From Methylobacterium sp. Leaf99 (lineage in GTDB: Bacteria > Pseudomonadota > Alphaproteobacteria > Rhizobiales > Beijerinckiaceae), in NCBI RefSeq assembly GCF_001422375.1, contig NZ_LMMU01000001.1, positions 1,342,228 to 1,406,227 of the forward strand: a stretch of 64,000 nt of DNA, in the 5' to 3' direction. Of the stretch, positions 44,043-55,802 are shown in pieces. The position numbers and the translations under genes were made by a program. The notes beneath the pieces were generated by a model, which worked only from the letters and a program-made list of their open reading frames with translations, was not told the origin of the DNA and did not search any database. Position 1 is the stretch's first letter; every line of letters begins with the position of its first letter.

Positions 44043-46124
44043 CTACTCGGCGGCTTCGAGGCCGCGCACCCGGGCGAGGCTCGAGCATTCGGCGAGCACG
44101 CGCGAGGCGCGGGCGATCGCATTGGTGAGGTAGAAGTCGGGCACCGCCGACGCGAAGGCCGCACGATCCGGTGTTCCGCCGAGGCCGACCAGGGCATCGA
44201 CGGCCGCGACCGCGTCGCTCGGCGCCACCGCGTCGAGGGCGGCGAAGTGCGGGTATTCGCCGTAGAGCGTCCGGCGCAGGGCGCTCAGCGAATCGAATGG
44301 CAAGCGCTGGCCGAGCACCTCGGAGAGGGCGCGCAGGATCGCCCAATCCTCGCGGGCATCACCCGGTGGGAAGCCGGCGCGGTTGGCCATCTGCACCCGG
44401 CCTTCGAGGTTTACGTAGGTGGCGCTCTTCTCGGTGTAGGCCGCACCCGGCAGGACGACGTCGGCGCGGGTGGCACCGCGGTCGCCGTGGGTGCCCTGAT
44501 AGACGACGAAGGCGCCGGGAGCGATCTCGACCTCGTCCGCCCCGAGGTTGAACAGGACGTCGAGGGCACCGCCCTGCACCATCGCCGCGAGATCGAGGCT
44601 CCCCTCCCCCGGCACGAAGCCGAGATCGAGGGCGCCGACGCGGGCGGCGGCCGTGTGGAGCACGCCGAAGCCGTTCCACTCCGGCGTCACCGCGCCGATG
44701 TCCCTGGCCAGCGTCGCGGCGGCTGAGAGGATCGCGGCGCCGTCGGGCCGTGCCAGGGCACCCATGCCGACGATGACCAGCGGGTGGCTCGCGGCCTTCA
44801 GCACCTCGGAGAAGCTGTGGCGGCCGGAAGCGATCTCCGCCAGGGTGTCGGGTCCGGCGCCGAGATAGGTGTGGGGATAGGTGAGATCCACCGCCTCGCC
44901 GATGAGACCAACGGCGAGCGGCGCCATGCGCCAGCGCTTGCGGATGCGCACGTTGAGGAGCGAGGCCTCCAGGCGCGGGTTCGTCCCGACGAGGAGGATG
45001 GCGTCGGCCTCCTCGATCCCCGGGATGGTGGTGCCGAGGGTGTAGGCCGCGCGGCCCCGGGCCGGATCGATCTGTTCGCCGGCCTGACGGCAGTCGAGGT
45101 TGGTGACGCCGAGGGCCGTCATCAGCGACTTCAGCGCGAACGTCTCCTCGACGCCGGCGAGATCGCCGACGATGGCGCCGATGCGCTCGGGGTCCGCGCC
45201 CTTCACCTTGGCGGCGATGGCTGCGAACGCCTCCCCCCAGGACGCCGGGCGCAGGCGGCCGTTCTCACGGACATACGGGCGGTCGAGGCGCTGCAGGCGC
45301 AGGCCGTCGACGGCGTGGCGGGTCTTGTCGGAGATCCACTCCTCGTTGACTGCCTCGTTGACGCGCGGCTCGATCTGGATGACCTCGCGGCCCTTGGCAT
45401 CGACCCGGATGGCGCAGCCCACCGCATCCATCACGTCGACGGACTCGGTCTTCGACAGCTCCCAGGGTCGGACCTCGTAGCTCTGCGGCTTGTGGACCAG
45501 CGCCCCCACGGGGCACAGGTCGGCGACGTTGCCCTGAAGCTCAGAGCCCATGGCGGACTCGAGGTAGCTCGTGATCTCCATGTCCTCGCCGCGCCCGATG
45601 GCACCGAGATCCGGCACGCCGGCGACCTCCGCCAGGAAGCGGACGCAGCGGGTGCAGTGGATGCAGCGGTTCATGGCCGTGCGGACCAGCGGACCGATAT
45701 ACTTCTCTTCGACGGCGCGCTTGTTCTCGCCATAGCGGGTCGAGTCGACGCCGTAGGCCATGGCCTGATCCTGCAGGTCGCAATGGCCGCCCTGGTCGCA
45801 GATCGGGCAATCGAGGGGGTGGTTGATGAGGAGGAACTCCATCACCCCCTCGCGGGCCTTCTTCGTGGTGCCCGAACGCGTCAGCACCTCCGGCGGCTCA
45901 CCGTTGGGGCCGGGCCGGCAATCCTTCACCGCGTAGGCGCACGAGGCCACGGGCTTCGGCGCACCCTTGAGCTCGATCAGACACATCCGGCAATTGCCGG
46001 CGATGGACAGCCGCTCGTGGAAGCAGAAACGCGGGATCTCCGCGCCCGCGATCTCGCACGCCTGGAGCAGCGTGTAGTCCGCCGGAACATCGACCTCGGT
46101 GCCGTCGACGACGATCTTGGTCAT
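44043..46124 (-). CDS. nuoG: NADH-quinone oxidoreductase subunit G
   Basis: A 693-residue iron-sulfur subunit. The amino-terminal 2Fe-2S domain has [20 protein letters not shown]. The N5 cluster motif is [18 protein letters not shown], and the next 4Fe-4S domain has [14 protein letters not shown]. The molybdopterin-oxidoreductase-like domain fills the rest. Electrons pass through it from NuoEF to NuoI. Typical alphaproteobacterial length. Confidence 0.95.
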   Translation of the reverse strand: MTKIVVDGTEVDVPADYTLLQACEIAGAEIPRFCFHERLSIAGNCRMCLIELKGAPKPVASCAYAVKDCRPGPNGEPPEVLTRSGTTKKAREGVMEFLLINHPLDCPICDQGGHCDLQDQAMAYGVDSTRYGENKRAVEEKYIGPLVRTAMNRCIHCTRCVRFLAEVAGVPDLGAIGRGEDMEITSYLESAMGSELQGNVADLCPVGALVHKPQSYEVRPWELSKTESVDVMDAVGCAIRVDAKGREVIQIEPRVNEAVNEEWISDKTRHAVDGLRLQRLDRPYVRENGRLRPASWGEAFAAIAAKVKGADPERIGAIVGDLAGVEETFALKSLMTALGVTNLDCRQAGEQIDPARGRAAYTLGTTIPGIEEADAILLVGTNPRLEASLLNVRIRKRWRMAPLAVGLIGEAVDLTYPHTYLGAGPDTLAEIASGRHSFSEVLKAASHPLVIVGMGALARPDGAAILSAAATLARDIGAVTPEWNGFGVLHTAAARVGALDLGFVPGEGSLDLAAMVQGGALDVLFNLGADEVEIAPGAFVVYQGTHGDRGATRADVVLPGAAYTEKSATYVNLEGRVQMANRAGFPPGDAREDWAILRALSEVLGQRLPFDSLSALRRTLYGEYPHFAALDAVAPSDAVAAVDALVGLGGTPDRAAFASAVPDFYLTNAIARASRVLAECSSLARVRGLEAAE

Positions 46125-46167
46125 GCGTGGGTCTCGGGTTCGAATTCGGGTTGGTGCGGGCTACGGA

Positions 46168-47469
<1,302 letters not shown>

Positions 47470-47470
47470 G

Positions 47471-48550
47471 CTAGTTCCCCTCGCTCTTCGGAGCGGAGCG
47501 CTTCGGCCCGGACTTGTTCGCCGGTGCCGGCTTCGGCTCGTCGACGGCTTCGCTCGCACCCGACGCGACGGGCTGGGGCGGCGGCTCGTCCCGCGGCAGG
47601 TCGGATTGCGTACCGGCCTCGGCACCGGCCGCCTCGGCCCGCGCCACCGTCTCGGCGGCGGACGGCGCTGGCGTGCCGGGCTGGGCCGTGGACTCGGTGC
47701 GGTCGGCCGCATCGGTCTCGTCGACGGATTTGACCGGTGTCTCGCCGGCGGCCGAACGCTGGGCCGGCGCGTCGGTGGATTTTCCCTCAGCGGCGCGACC
47801 GGACGCGGGATGCGCCGGCTTCGGGTCGGCGGCGGCGCGCTGCTCGGACGACGCGGCCTCGGCCTTGCCCGACGTTTCGCTGCTGTCCTCGGCCTTCTTG
47901 TCCTCGAAGCGCTGGCGCCAGGCGCCGACGCGCGAGCCGTCGAACAGGGTCGCGTCCGTGAGCGTGTCGGCCCCGCCCTTCGGCTCGGACGAGGTCCGGC
48001 CGACCTGCGAGCCGATCTTGACGGGACGCCCGGCGGCGAGATCGTCCATGAGGGCGCCGAGGAGATCGGGTGTCAGATCCTCGTAGTAATCCTGGTTGAT
48101 CTGCGCCATGGGCGCGTTGCAGCAGGCGCCCAGGCACTCGACTTCGAGCCAGGAGAAGTTGCCGTCGGCGCTGACATGACCGGGCGCGCCGAGGCGGGCC
48201 TGGAGGTAATCCTTCAGTTCACGCGCGCCGCAGGAATCGCACGGCACCGTGCCGCAGAGCTGGATCCAGAACCGGCCCACGGGCTCCAGGGCGAACATCG
48301 TGTAGAAGGTCGCGACTTCGAGGACGCGGATATGCGGCATGCCGAGTTCGCCGGCCACCGCCTCGATGGCGGCGCGCGGCAGCCAGCCGCCGTTCTGCTC
48401 CTGCGCCTTCCACAAAAGCGGGATCACCGCCGAAGCCTGTCGGCCTTCCGGATACTTCTCGATCTGGCCCTTGGCCCACTCGGCGTTCTCGGACGAGAAG
48501 GCGAAGGAAGCCGGCTGCTCTGAGGCGGGGGCGAGTCTGCGGTTTGCCAT
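47471..48550 (-). CDS. nuoE: NADH-quinone oxidoreductase subunit E with long low-complexity tail
   Basis: 359 residues. The first 215 or so are the thioredoxin-like 2Fe-2S subunit, with [18 protein letters not shown] and [16 protein letters not shown] providing the four cysteine ligands of N1a. The last 145 or so residues are Ala/Pro/Glu/Ser/Lys-rich, with no hydrophobic core, ending [10 protein letters not shown]. Core NuoE is usually 160-220 residues; the tail is probably disordered. The frame is open with no stop until one base before the nuoF start. Confidence 0.93.
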   Translation of the reverse strand: MANRRLAPASEQPASFAFSSENAEWAKGQIEKYPEGRQASAVIPLLWKAQEQNGGWLPRAAIEAVAGELGMPHIRVLEVATFYTMFALEPVGRFWIQLCGTVPCDSCGARELKDYLQARLGAPGHVSADGNFSWLEVECLGACCNAPMAQINQDYYEDLTPDLLGALMDDLAAGRPVKIGSQVGRTSSEPKGGADTLTDATLFDGSRVGAWRQRFEDKKAEDSSETSGKAEAASSEQRAAADPKPAHPASGRAAEGKSTDAPAQRSAAGETPVKSVDETDAADRTESTAQPGTPAPSAAETVARAEAAGAEAGTQSDLPRDEPPPQPVASGASEAVDEPKPAPANKSGPKRSAPKSEGN

Positions 48551-48572
48551 CAGTTCGAAACCTTGCGTCCCA

Positions 48573-49763
48573 TCACCGGTCCACCTCGCCGAACACGATG
48601 TCCAGCGTACCGAGCACGCAGGACACGTCGGCCAGCATGTGGCCGCGGCACATCCAGTCCATGGCCTGGAGATGGGCGAAGCCGGGAGCGCGGATCTTGC
48701 AGCGGTAGGGTTTGTTGGTGCCGTCGGCGACGAGGTAGACGCCGAACTCGCCCTTGGGCGCCTCGACGGCCGCGTAGACCTCGCCGGCCGGCACGTGAAA
48801 GCCTTCGGTGTAGAGCTTGAAGTGGTGGATGAGCGCTTCCATCGAGCGCTTCATCTCCCGGCGCGGCGGCGGCGCGAACTTACCGTCGATGGCCGCGATG
48901 GGTCCCTGCCCGGCGGGCTCGCGCAGCTTCACGCAGCACTGCCGCATGATCTTGGCCGACTCGCGCATCTCCTCCATGCGGATGACCTGGCGATCGTAGG
49001 TATCGCCGTTCTTCCCCACGGGGATGTCGAAGTCCATCTCCTCGTAGCACTCGTAGGGCTGCGACTTGCGCAGGTCCCACGGGATGCCGGAGCCGCGCAC
49101 CATCACGCCCGAGAATCCCCAGGCCATGGCCTCGTCCACGGTGACGATGCCGATATCGACGTTGCGCTGCTTGAAGATGCGGTTGCCCATGACGAGGTTG
49201 TCGAGGTCGTCGACCACCTGCAGGAACGGATCGATGAACGCCTCGATGTCGTCGATGAGGGCGGGCGGCAGGTCCTGATGGACGCCGCCGGGCCGGAAGT
49301 AGTTGGCGTGGAGGCGGGCACCCGACGCGCGCTCGTAGAAGATCATCAGCTTCTCGCGCTCCTCGAAGCCCCAGAGCGGGGGCGTCAGGGCGCCGACGTC
49401 CATCGCCTGCGTGGTGACGTTGAGGAGGTGGGAGAGGATGCGGCCGATCTCGCAGAACAGAACCCGGATGAGCTGGGCGCGACGCGGCACCTGCAGCCCC
49501 AGCAGCTTCTCGATGCCGAGGCAGAAGGCGTGCTCCTGGTTCATCGGCGAGACGTAGTCGAGCCGGTCGAAATAGGGGGTCGCCTGCAGGTAGGTCTTGT
49601 GCTCGATGAGCTTCTCGGTGCCGCGATGCAGCAGGCCGATATGCGGATCGACGCGCTCGACGATCTCGCCGTCGAGCTCGAGCACGAGGCGCAGCACGCC
49701 GTGCGCCGCCGGGTGCTGGGGCCCGAAATTGATGGCGAAGTTGCGGATGTTGTGCTCGGTCAT
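48573..49763 (-). CDS. nuoD: NADH-quinone oxidoreductase subunit D
   Basis: A 396-residue 49-kDa-type subunit forming the quinone site with NuoB. It has [54 protein letters not shown] and the terminal [16 protein letters not shown]. It is related to the large subunit of NiFe hydrogenases but lacks the metal cysteines. It starts 15 bases after nuoC. Confidence 0.96.
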   Translation of the reverse strand: MTEHNIRNFAINFGPQHPAAHGVLRLVLELDGEIVERVDPHIGLLHRGTEKLIEHKTYLQATPYFDRLDYVSPMNQEHAFCLGIEKLLGLQVPRRAQLIRVLFCEIGRILSHLLNVTTQAMDVGALTPPLWGFEEREKLMIFYERASGARLHANYFRPGGVHQDLPPALIDDIEAFIDPFLQVVDDLDNLVMGNRIFKQRNVDIGIVTVDEAMAWGFSGVMVRGSGIPWDLRKSQPYECYEEMDFDIPVGKNGDTYDRQVIRMEEMRESAKIMRQCCVKLREPAGQGPIAAIDGKFAPPPRREMKRSMEALIHHFKLYTEGFHVPAGEVYAAVEAPKGEFGVYLVADGTNKPYRCKIRAPGFAHLQAMDWMCRGHMLADVSCVLGTLDIVFGEVDR

Positions 49764-49778
49764 GGCCTCGCTCCGCGC

Positions 49779-50426
49779 CTAGGCTGATGTCTTCTCGTCG
49801 CCCGGGAGCACGTACTCGGTGCCCTCCCACGGCGAGAGGAAGTCGAAGTTCCGGAATTCCTGCGTCAGCTTGACCGGCTCGTACACGACCCGCGCCTCGT
49901 CCTGATCGTAGCGGACCTCGACGAACCCCGTCAGCGGGAAGTCCTTGCGCAGGGGATGCCCCTCGAAGCCGTAATCGGTCAGCAGCCGGCGCAGGTCGGG
50001 GTGGCCCGAGAACAGGATGCCGTAGAGGTCGTAGGCCTCGCGCTCGAACCAGTTCGCCGCCGGGAACACGTCGATGACCGACGGCACCGAGGTCTGGTCG
50101 TCGGTCTGCACCTTGACCCGGATGCGGGTGTTATGGCGCAGGGACAGCAGATGGTAGACCACGTCGAAGCGCTTGGCGCGGTTCGGATAGTCGGCACCGC
50201 AGATGTCGATGAAGCACCGGAAGGCACAGGCCGGATCGTCGCGCAGATACGTCAGCGCATAGACGATGTCGCTGGCCTGGATGACGAGGGTCAGTTCGCC
50301 GAACGCGATGGTGCGCGTCACGACGGCCGGGCCGAGGGCGCCGCCGACATGGTCGCTGAGGGCCTGGAGCGCGTCGGGCCCGGACGGGGCGGCGGTGTGC
50401 GCCCGGATGGTGATGCCGTTGCTCAT
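49779..50426 (-). CDS. nuoC: NADH-quinone oxidoreductase subunit C
   Basis: A 215-residue 30-kDa-type subunit, separate from nuoD (not fused as in E. coli). It has [40 protein letters not shown] and [15 protein letters not shown] at 50426 follows GAGGGG. It bridges the quinone module. Confidence 0.95.
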   Translation of the reverse strand: MSNGITIRAHTAAPSGPDALQALSDHVGGALGPAVVTRTIAFGELTLVIQASDIVYALTYLRDDPACAFRCFIDICGADYPNRAKRFDVVYHLLSLRHNTRIRVKVQTDDQTSVPSVIDVFPAANWFEREAYDLYGILFSGHPDLRRLLTDYGFEGHPLRKDFPLTGFVEVRYDQDEARVVYEPVKLTQEFRNFDFLSPWEGTEYVLPGDEKTSA

Positions 50427-50433
50427 CGACCCC

Positions 50434-51021
50434 TCAGCGCTCGATGGTGCCGGTGCGGCGGATCTTCTTCTGAAGCAGGAGGACGCCGTACAGGAGCGCC
50501 TCCGCGGTCGGGGGGCAACCCGGGACGTAGATGTCCACCGGCACCACGCGGTCGCAGCCGCGCACGACCGAGTAGGAGTAGTGGTAGTAGCCGCCGCCGT
50601 TGGCGCACGAGCCCATGGAGATCACGTAGCGGGGCTCCGGCATCTGGTCGTAGACCTTGCGCAAAGCTGGCGCCATCTTGTTGGTGAGGGTGCCGGCGAC
50701 GATCATCACATCGGACTGGCGGGGCGAGCCGCGCGGGGCGAAGCCGAAGCGCTCGCAATCGTAGCGCGGCATCGACATCTGCATCATCTCGACGGCGCAG
50801 CAGGCCAGGCCGAACGTCATCCACATGAGCGAGCCCGTGCGGGCCCAGTTGATGAGGTCGTCCGTGGAGGTGATGAGGAAGCCGCGGTCGGCGAGTTCGC
50901 TGTTGATCGACAGGAAGGTCGGATCGTCGGCACCGATGGGCCGGCCGGTGTTGGGATCGATGATCCCCTTGGGGGCCGGTGCGATGGCCGGGGCGCGGGA
51001 GAGGTCGGGACTGAAGGCCAT
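50434..51021 (-). CDS. nuoB: NADH-quinone oxidoreductase subunit B
   Basis: A 195-residue subunit carrying cluster N2, the last electron donor to quinone. It has the tandem-Cys motif [32 protein letters not shown] and [14 protein letters not shown]. The amino-terminal 30 or so residues are a variable extension. It is seven bases upstream of nuoC. Confidence 0.96.
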   Translation of the reverse strand: MAFSPDLSRAPAIAPAPKGIIDPNTGRPIGADDPTFLSINSELADRGFLITSTDDLINWARTGSLMWMTFGLACCAVEMMQMSMPRYDCERFGFAPRGSPRQSDVMIVAGTLTNKMAPALRKVYDQMPEPRYVISMGSCANGGGYYHYSYSVVRGCDRVVPVDIYVPGCPPTAEALLYGVLLLQKKIRRTGTIER

Positions 51022-51078
51022 CGGTTTCTCGGGATCAGGCTTCGGACGATTCGGCGGCTCGGCGACGACGCGGGAGTT

Positions 51079-51444
51079 CTAGTCCCACTCCAGGGCGCCC
51101 TTGCGCCATTCGTAGACGAAGCCGACGGTCAGAACGCCGAGGAAGGCCATCATCGACCACATGCCGAACCAGCCGAGCTCGCCGAAGGTGATTGCCCACG
51201 GGAACAGGAAGGCGACTTCGAGGTCGAAGATGATGAACAGGATCGCCACGAGGTAGAAGCGCACGTCGAACTTCATGCGCGCGTCGTCGAAGGCGTTGAA
51301 GCCGCACTCGTAGGCCGACAGCTTCTCGGGATCGGGGCTGTTGTACGCCACGAGGAAGGGCGCCACGAGCAGGGCCGCCGCGATGAACAGCGATACGCCG
51401 ATGAAGACGATGAGGGGCAGATAATCCGCCATCAGGCCGGTCAT
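51079..51444 (-). CDS. nuoA: NADH-quinone oxidoreductase subunit A
   Basis: A 121-residue three-helix subunit, first gene of the complex I operon. It has [19 protein letters not shown], the conserved loop [20 protein letters not shown] and the helix [23 protein letters not shown] at 51444 has GAGAGG upstream; ATG at 51432 is four codons later. The operon promoter must lie in the divergent region beyond it. Confidence 0.95.
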   Translation of the reverse strand: MTGLMADYLPLIVFIGVSLFIAAALLVAPFLVAYNSPDPEKLSAYECGFNAFDDARMKFDVRFYLVAILFIIFDLEVAFLFPWAITFGELGWFGMWSMMAFLGVLTVGFVYEWRKGALEWD

Positions 51445-51819
51445 GCGGGACCTCTCATATGCGCCGGCGACCACACTGCCCCGGGGGCGACCCGCCGGAT
51501 GGAATTGCTCCAATGCCAGACTGCGCCGGCCGGAGGCTTAGACGACCCCCGGAGGGGAGACAAGGGCGGCTCGCATTGCACAAATTCGCACATGTCACGG
51601 AGGTAGGTCCGCGGTCCGGCCGGACAACACGACCGATCCGCGCAGGTGCCGATCCTGCGGCCGATCCCGGGATAGCGGGGACATCTCCGCTGCAGCGCAA
51701 AAGTCCCGTGGCGAACGGACCCGCCTGGAACCATAACCTTGGCCGTGGGTTTCATTCATGTCCCACTCAGGCCGGATCGCGTTAGGTCGGCGCATATTCG
51801 ACCTCACAGGAGACGCTTC
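51445..51819. other. divergent promoter region, nuo operon and GT4 gene
   Basis: About 375 bases without a gene. It must hold the nuo operon promoter (minus) and the GT4 promoter (plus). An AT-richer patch with the palindromic octamer TTGCACAA lies near 51575-51585. A good CAGGAGA ribosome site is at the right end for the GT4 GTG. No hairpin terminator is needed or seen. Confidence 0.5.
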
Positions 51820-52953
51820 GTGCGCATTGCCCAGATAGCTCCGCTCTCGGAGGCGGTCCCCCCGAAGTTCTACGGCGGCACCGAGCGCGTCGTGTCCTGG
51901 ATCACGGAAGAGCTCGTCCGCCAGGGCCACGACGTCACCCTGTTCGCCAGCGGCGATTCGGAGACCTCGGCCAAGCTCGCGGCCTGCACGCCGGAAGGCC
52001 TGCGCCTCCTGGGCTACCGCGACCACACGGCGAGCCATCTCGCCATGCTGCATCACGTCCACAAGCGTGCGCACGAGTTCGATGTGCTGCACTTCCACAT
52101 CGATCTGCTGCAATATCCCATGTTCGAGGACCTGAACCACAAGTGCATCACGACGATGCACGGCCGCCTCGACGTGCCGGACTTCATGCCGGTCTACCGC
52201 ACCTTCACGGGCATGCCCCTGGTGTCGATCTCCGACAACCAGCGCGAGCCGATGCCGAAGAACGTGAACTGGGCCTCCACCATCCATCACGGCCTGCCGG
52301 CCCAGAACTGCCCGTTCTATCCGGAGGCCAAGGGCGGCTACCTCGCCTTCCTCGGCCGCATCTCCCCCGAGAAGCGCCCCGATCGCGCCATCGAGATGGC
52401 GATCCGGTCCGGGGTACCCCTGAAGATCGCCGCCAAGGTCGACAAGGCCGATCAGGATTACTGGGACGAGGTCATCGAGCCGATGATCCACCATCCCCTG
52501 GTCGAGTATATCGGCGAGATCAACGAAGAGCAGAAGAAGGACTTCCTCGGCAACGCCCTGGCGCTGGCCTTCCCCATCGATTGGCCGGAGCCGTTCGGTC
52601 TGGTGATGATCGAGGCCATGTCCGCCGGCACGCCGGTCATCGCGTTCCGCAACGGCTCCGTGCCGGAAGTGATCGCCGACGGCGTCTCGGGCGTCCTGTG
52701 CGATTCGATGGACGATGCGGTGGAGGCCGTCCACATGGTCAAGACCATGAGCCGCGCCGGCGTGCGCCGCCACTTCGAGACGCAGTTCACCGCCGAGTGC
52801 ATGGTCCGCAAGTACGTCGCCGCCTATGAGCGGCTGCTCGCCCATCAGGTCGACGTGATCAAGATGCCCCACGCGGCCGCCTTCTCGCCCCGTTACGGCG
52901 ACCTCAACGGGTCTTCCCTGCCGTCGATTTCCGTCGCCGCCATGCCGGCCTGA
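51820..52953 (+). CDS. GT4-family glycosyltransferase
   Basis: A 377-residue GT-B retaining glycosyltransferase. It begins VRIAQIAPLSEAVPPKFYGG, has FLGRISPEKRPDRAIEMA for the donor domain and PFGLVMIEAMSAGTPVIAFR (the E-x7-E catalytic motif). GTG at 51820 follows CAGGAGA, which decides the start. Next to a debranching-type glucosidase, it may take part in alpha-glucan or trehalose-like glycoside metabolism; that role is inference. Confidence 0.87.
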   Translation: MRIAQIAPLSEAVPPKFYGGTERVVSWITEELVRQGHDVTLFASGDSETSAKLAACTPEGLRLLGYRDHTASHLAMLHHVHKRAHEFDVLHFHIDLLQYPMFEDLNHKCITTMHGRLDVPDFMPVYRTFTGMPLVSISDNQREPMPKNVNWASTIHHGLPAQNCPFYPEAKGGYLAFLGRISPEKRPDRAIEMAIRSGVPLKIAAKVDKADQDYWDEVIEPMIHHPLVEYIGEINEEQKKDFLGNALALAFPIDWPEPFGLVMIEAMSAGTPVIAFRNGSVPEVIADGVSGVLCDSMDDAVEAVHMVKTMSRAGVRRHFETQFTAECMVRKYVAAYERLLAHQVDVIKMPHAAAFSPRYGDLNGSSLPSISVAAMPA

Positions 52954-52961
52954 CAGCCACC

Positions 52962-52990
52962 CGGCATCGGGCTTGCAAAGCCGGATGCCG
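52962..52990 (+). other. hairpin after the GT4 stop
   Basis: CGGCATC-G-GGCT pairs with AGCC-G-GATGCCG around the loop TGCAA. It is a strong stem with one G-G mismatch and no following T-run, so it is more likely a 3' stability structure than a terminator. Confidence 0.55.
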
Positions 52991-53031
52991 TGGGGTGACG
53001 TCGCACGATCGCCGCACTAACTCTTACCCTG

Positions 53032-53069
53032 AAGGCCGCCCGCATCGCATGCCGCGACGGGCGGCCTTT
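53032..53069 (+). terminator. terminator or attenuator between GT4 and the glucosidase
   Basis: An 11-bp stem, AAGGCCGCCCG (53032-53042) and CGGGCGGCCTT (53058-53068), followed by only a short T stretch. It stands 70 bases before the glucosidase ATG, so it could end the GT4 message or let part of it read through. Confidence 0.65.
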
Positions 53070-53137
53070 CGATTCCAGACCCATCGCGATCCTCGACTCG
53101 CGAAAACATCCCTCGAACATTCCGGAGACGCTCGGGC

Positions 53138-55477
53138 ATGGCGGCTGACAGTTTCACGGCGACTCCCGAACAGGCACCCGGCACGACGGACGGGCCGCTG
53201 AACCATGGCTTTCAGGATGCCGACGCGGTCCTGCCCCAGTACCATATCGAGGCCCACACCTCCCTGGTCGAGCGGCCCCTGCGCTCGCTGAAGTACGGCG
53301 AGGCCTTCGCGGTGCTGGACAGCTACGGCGATATCGGCGTGCTGCCCGGCCCCGAGGGCCTGTATTTCCAGGACACGCGCTACCTGTCGCGCCTGCATTT
53401 CACCATCGAGGATCAGCGCCCCCTGCTCCTGTCCTCGGTGATGCAGGACGACAACGGGGCGCTGAGCGTCGACATGACGACCCCCGACATCCGCATCGAC
53501 GCCCACGACGAGACCACGATCCCGCGTGAGCTCATCGCCATCGAGCGCACCAAGTTCCTGTTCAAGGGGGCGTGCTACGACCGCATCGGCCTGCGCAACT
53601 ACGATTCGCGCCATTGGAACCTCAAGATCGGCGTGACCTTCGACGCCGATTTCCGCGATCTGTTCGAGGTCCGGGGCATGGACCGGCCGGTGCGGGGCAA
53701 GCGCAGCGTCCAGGTCGCGAGCGAGTCCGAGGTCCAGTTCCGCTACGTCGGCCTCGACGAGGTGGTGCGGACCACGAGCCTGCATTTCGGCCCGAAGCCG
53801 AAGCACATCGAGCCGGGCAAGGTCGGCTTCGAGGTCTCCCTGCCGCCGGGCGGACGGGCCTCCCTGTTCATCCGCACGGTGTTCGAATCGCACCGGGCCT
53901 TCACCAGCGCGCCGGCCGCCGAGAAGGTCGGCGAGGACGCCGCCGCCGGCCTGTCGCACGCCGCCGGCTCCTCGGCCACGGCCCGCCATCCCAAGGGCCT
54001 GGCCGAGGGCGTGATCTTCGCCCGCGCGTACCGTGATTCGCGCCGGGACCTGCGCCAGCTCACGGCCGGCATCACCACCATCATCTCGTCCAACGACCAG
54101 TTCAACGAGGCCGCCTGCCGCGCCACTGCCGACCTCTACATGCTGGCGAGCCGGACCCCGGAGGGCATCTACCCGTTCGCCGGCATCCCCTGGTACTCCA
54201 CGGTGTTCGGCCGCGACGGCATCATCACGGCGATGATGGCCCTGTGGATCGACCCGAACTTCGCCAAGGGCGTCCTGCGCTACCTCGCCTCGACCCAGGC
54301 CAAGGCCATCGATCCCGCCGCCGACGCCCAGCCCGGCAAGGTGCTGCACGAGACCCGGCGCGGCGAGATGGCGATGCTCGGCGAGGTGCCGTTCCGGCAC
54401 TATTACGGCACCATCGACGGCACGCCGCTCTTCGTCATGCTGGCCTCGGAGTACTACGCGGTCACCGGCGACCGGGAGACCATCGAGCGGATCTGGCCGG
54501 CCCTCGAACTGGCGCTCGGATGGATGAACAAGTACGGCGACCGGGACGGCGACGGCTTCGTCGAGTACGCCCGCGACACCGACAAGGGCCTGGAGAACCA
54601 GGGCTGGAAGGACAGCCACGATTCGATCTTCCACACGGACGGGAACCTCGCCAAGGGCCCCATCGCCCTGTGCGAGGTCCAGGGCTACGTCTATGCCGCC
54701 AAGAACGGCATGGCGACGCTCGCCACCCTGCTCGGCCACGATGCCCTGGCCGAGCGCCTCGGCGCGGAGGCCACCAAGTTGCGGGCCGATTTCGACACGG
54801 CGTTCTGGTGCGATTCCATCGGCACCTACGCCCTGGCCCTCGACGGCGAGAAGCGGCAATGCGCCGTGCGCTCGTCCAATGCCGGCCACGCCCTGTTCAC
54901 CGGCATCGCCCTGCCGGAGCGCGCCGCGAGTGTCGCCGCCAACCTCCTGTCCAAGGACGGGTTCAACGGCTGGGGCGTGCGCACCATCGCGCGCGGCGAG
55001 GCGCGCTACAATCCGATGTCGTACCACAACGGCTCGATCTGGCCGCACGACAACGCCCTCGTGGCCATGGGGCTCGCCCGCTACGACCTGAAGCCCGAGG
55101 CCTCGCGGATCTTCGAGGGCATGTTCGACACCGCCCTCTACCAGGACCAGAAGCGCCTGCCGGAGCTGTTCTGCGGCTTCATGCGCCGGCATCAGCGCGG
55201 GCCGGTCTCCTACCCGGTGGCGTGCTCCCCCCAGGCCTGGGCGGCGGCGGCCCCCTTCGCGTTCCTCGCCGCCTGCATCGGCCTCGAACTCCAGCACGAC
55301 CGCAACCGCATCCGCCTGAAGAACCCGACCCTGCCGGCCTTCCTCGACGGGGTCTCGATCTTCAACCTGAAGCTCGGCGATTCGCGGGTGGACCTGCGCT
55401 TCCAGCGCTACGGCGGCGACGTCACGGTGAACGTGCTGCGGCGGACGGGCGACGCGCAGGTTTCGGTGGTGAAGTAG
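53138..55477 (+). CDS. amylo-alpha-1,6-glucosidase (glycogen debranching-type)
   Basis: 779 residues. The amino-terminal beta domain of bacterial debranching-like proteins (FAVLDSYGDIGVLPGPEGLY, FQDTRYLSRLHFTIEDQ) is followed by an (alpha/alpha)6 barrel with GIPWYSTVFGRDGIITAMMA, GLENQGWKDSHDSIFHTDGN and YHNGSIWPHDNALVAMGLAR, which carry the likely catalytic acids. It should hydrolyse alpha-1,6 or related alpha-glucosidic bonds in the cytoplasm. Its pairing with the GT4 gene suggests a shared alpha-glucan or compatible-solute pathway. Confidence 0.88.
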   Translation: MAADSFTATPEQAPGTTDGPLNHGFQDADAVLPQYHIEAHTSLVERPLRSLKYGEAFAVLDSYGDIGVLPGPEGLYFQDTRYLSRLHFTIEDQRPLLLSSVMQDDNGALSVDMTTPDIRIDAHDETTIPRELIAIERTKFLFKGACYDRIGLRNYDSRHWNLKIGVTFDADFRDLFEVRGMDRPVRGKRSVQVASESEVQFRYVGLDEVVRTTSLHFGPKPKHIEPGKVGFEVSLPPGGRASLFIRTVFESHRAFTSAPAAEKVGEDAAAGLSHAAGSSATARHPKGLAEGVIFARAYRDSRRDLRQLTAGITTIISSNDQFNEAACRATADLYMLASRTPEGIYPFAGIPWYSTVFGRDGIITAMMALWIDPNFAKGVLRYLASTQAKAIDPAADAQPGKVLHETRRGEMAMLGEVPFRHYYGTIDGTPLFVMLASEYYAVTGDRETIERIWPALELALGWMNKYGDRDGDGFVEYARDTDKGLENQGWKDSHDSIFHTDGNLAKGPIALCEVQGYVYAAKNGMATLATLLGHDALAERLGAEATKLRADFDTAFWCDSIGTYALALDGEKRQCAVRSSNAGHALFTGIALPERAASVAANLLSKDGFNGWGVRTIARGEARYNPMSYHNGSIWPHDNALVAMGLARYDLKPEASRIFEGMFDTALYQDQKRLPELFCGFMRRHQRGPVSYPVACSPQAWAAAAPFAFLAACIGLELQHDRNRIRLKNPTLPAFLDGVSIFNLKLGDSRVDLRFQRYGGDVTVNVLRRTGDAQVSVVK

Positions 55478-55534
55478 AGATACTCATCCCCCTCCCCTCG
55501 CGGGCTACCGGATTCACCCATTTCGTCTCGACGG

Positions 55535-55652
55535 GGCTCTCCTCCCCCTTGCGGGGAGGAGTTGGAGGTGGGGGTGGCTCCGCTAGCCTCCGAACCCCGA
55601 GGGTCACCCATCCCCCCCCACTCCTAACCTCTCCCCGCAAGGGGGAGAGGAA
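55535..55652. repeat. palindromic intergenic element
   Basis: Nested hairpins: CTCCCCCTTGCGGGGAG and CTCCCCGCAAGGGGGAG flank GGAGGTGGGGGTGG and a matching C-rich arm. It is related in form to the elements at 531-815 and 33448-33574. The remaining 55478-55740 sequence holds no gene. Confidence 0.7.
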
Positions 55653-55740
55653 CGCGCTCCGCTTCTAAAAACGCAGATGTGTGAATGTCGTAGCCCAAAC
55701 AGGAGAGGGGGGCCGTGCATCCGCATCAGCAGCGACCACG

Positions 55741-55773
55741 AAAAACGCCGCCTTCCCCGGGGGAAAGCGGCGT
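55741..55773 (-). terminator. rho-independent terminator of infC
   Basis: On the minus strand, ACGCCGC-TTTCCCC pairs with GGGGAAGGCGGCGT, followed by TTTT. It starts about 30 bases after the infC stop. Confidence 0.88.
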
Positions 55774-55802
55774 GGATCGTCAAACCCGATTGAGCGCTGC
55801 GC

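Noticed and set aside
53024-55297. 757-residue minus-strand open frame
   Set aside because: Antisense shadow of the glucosidase gene.
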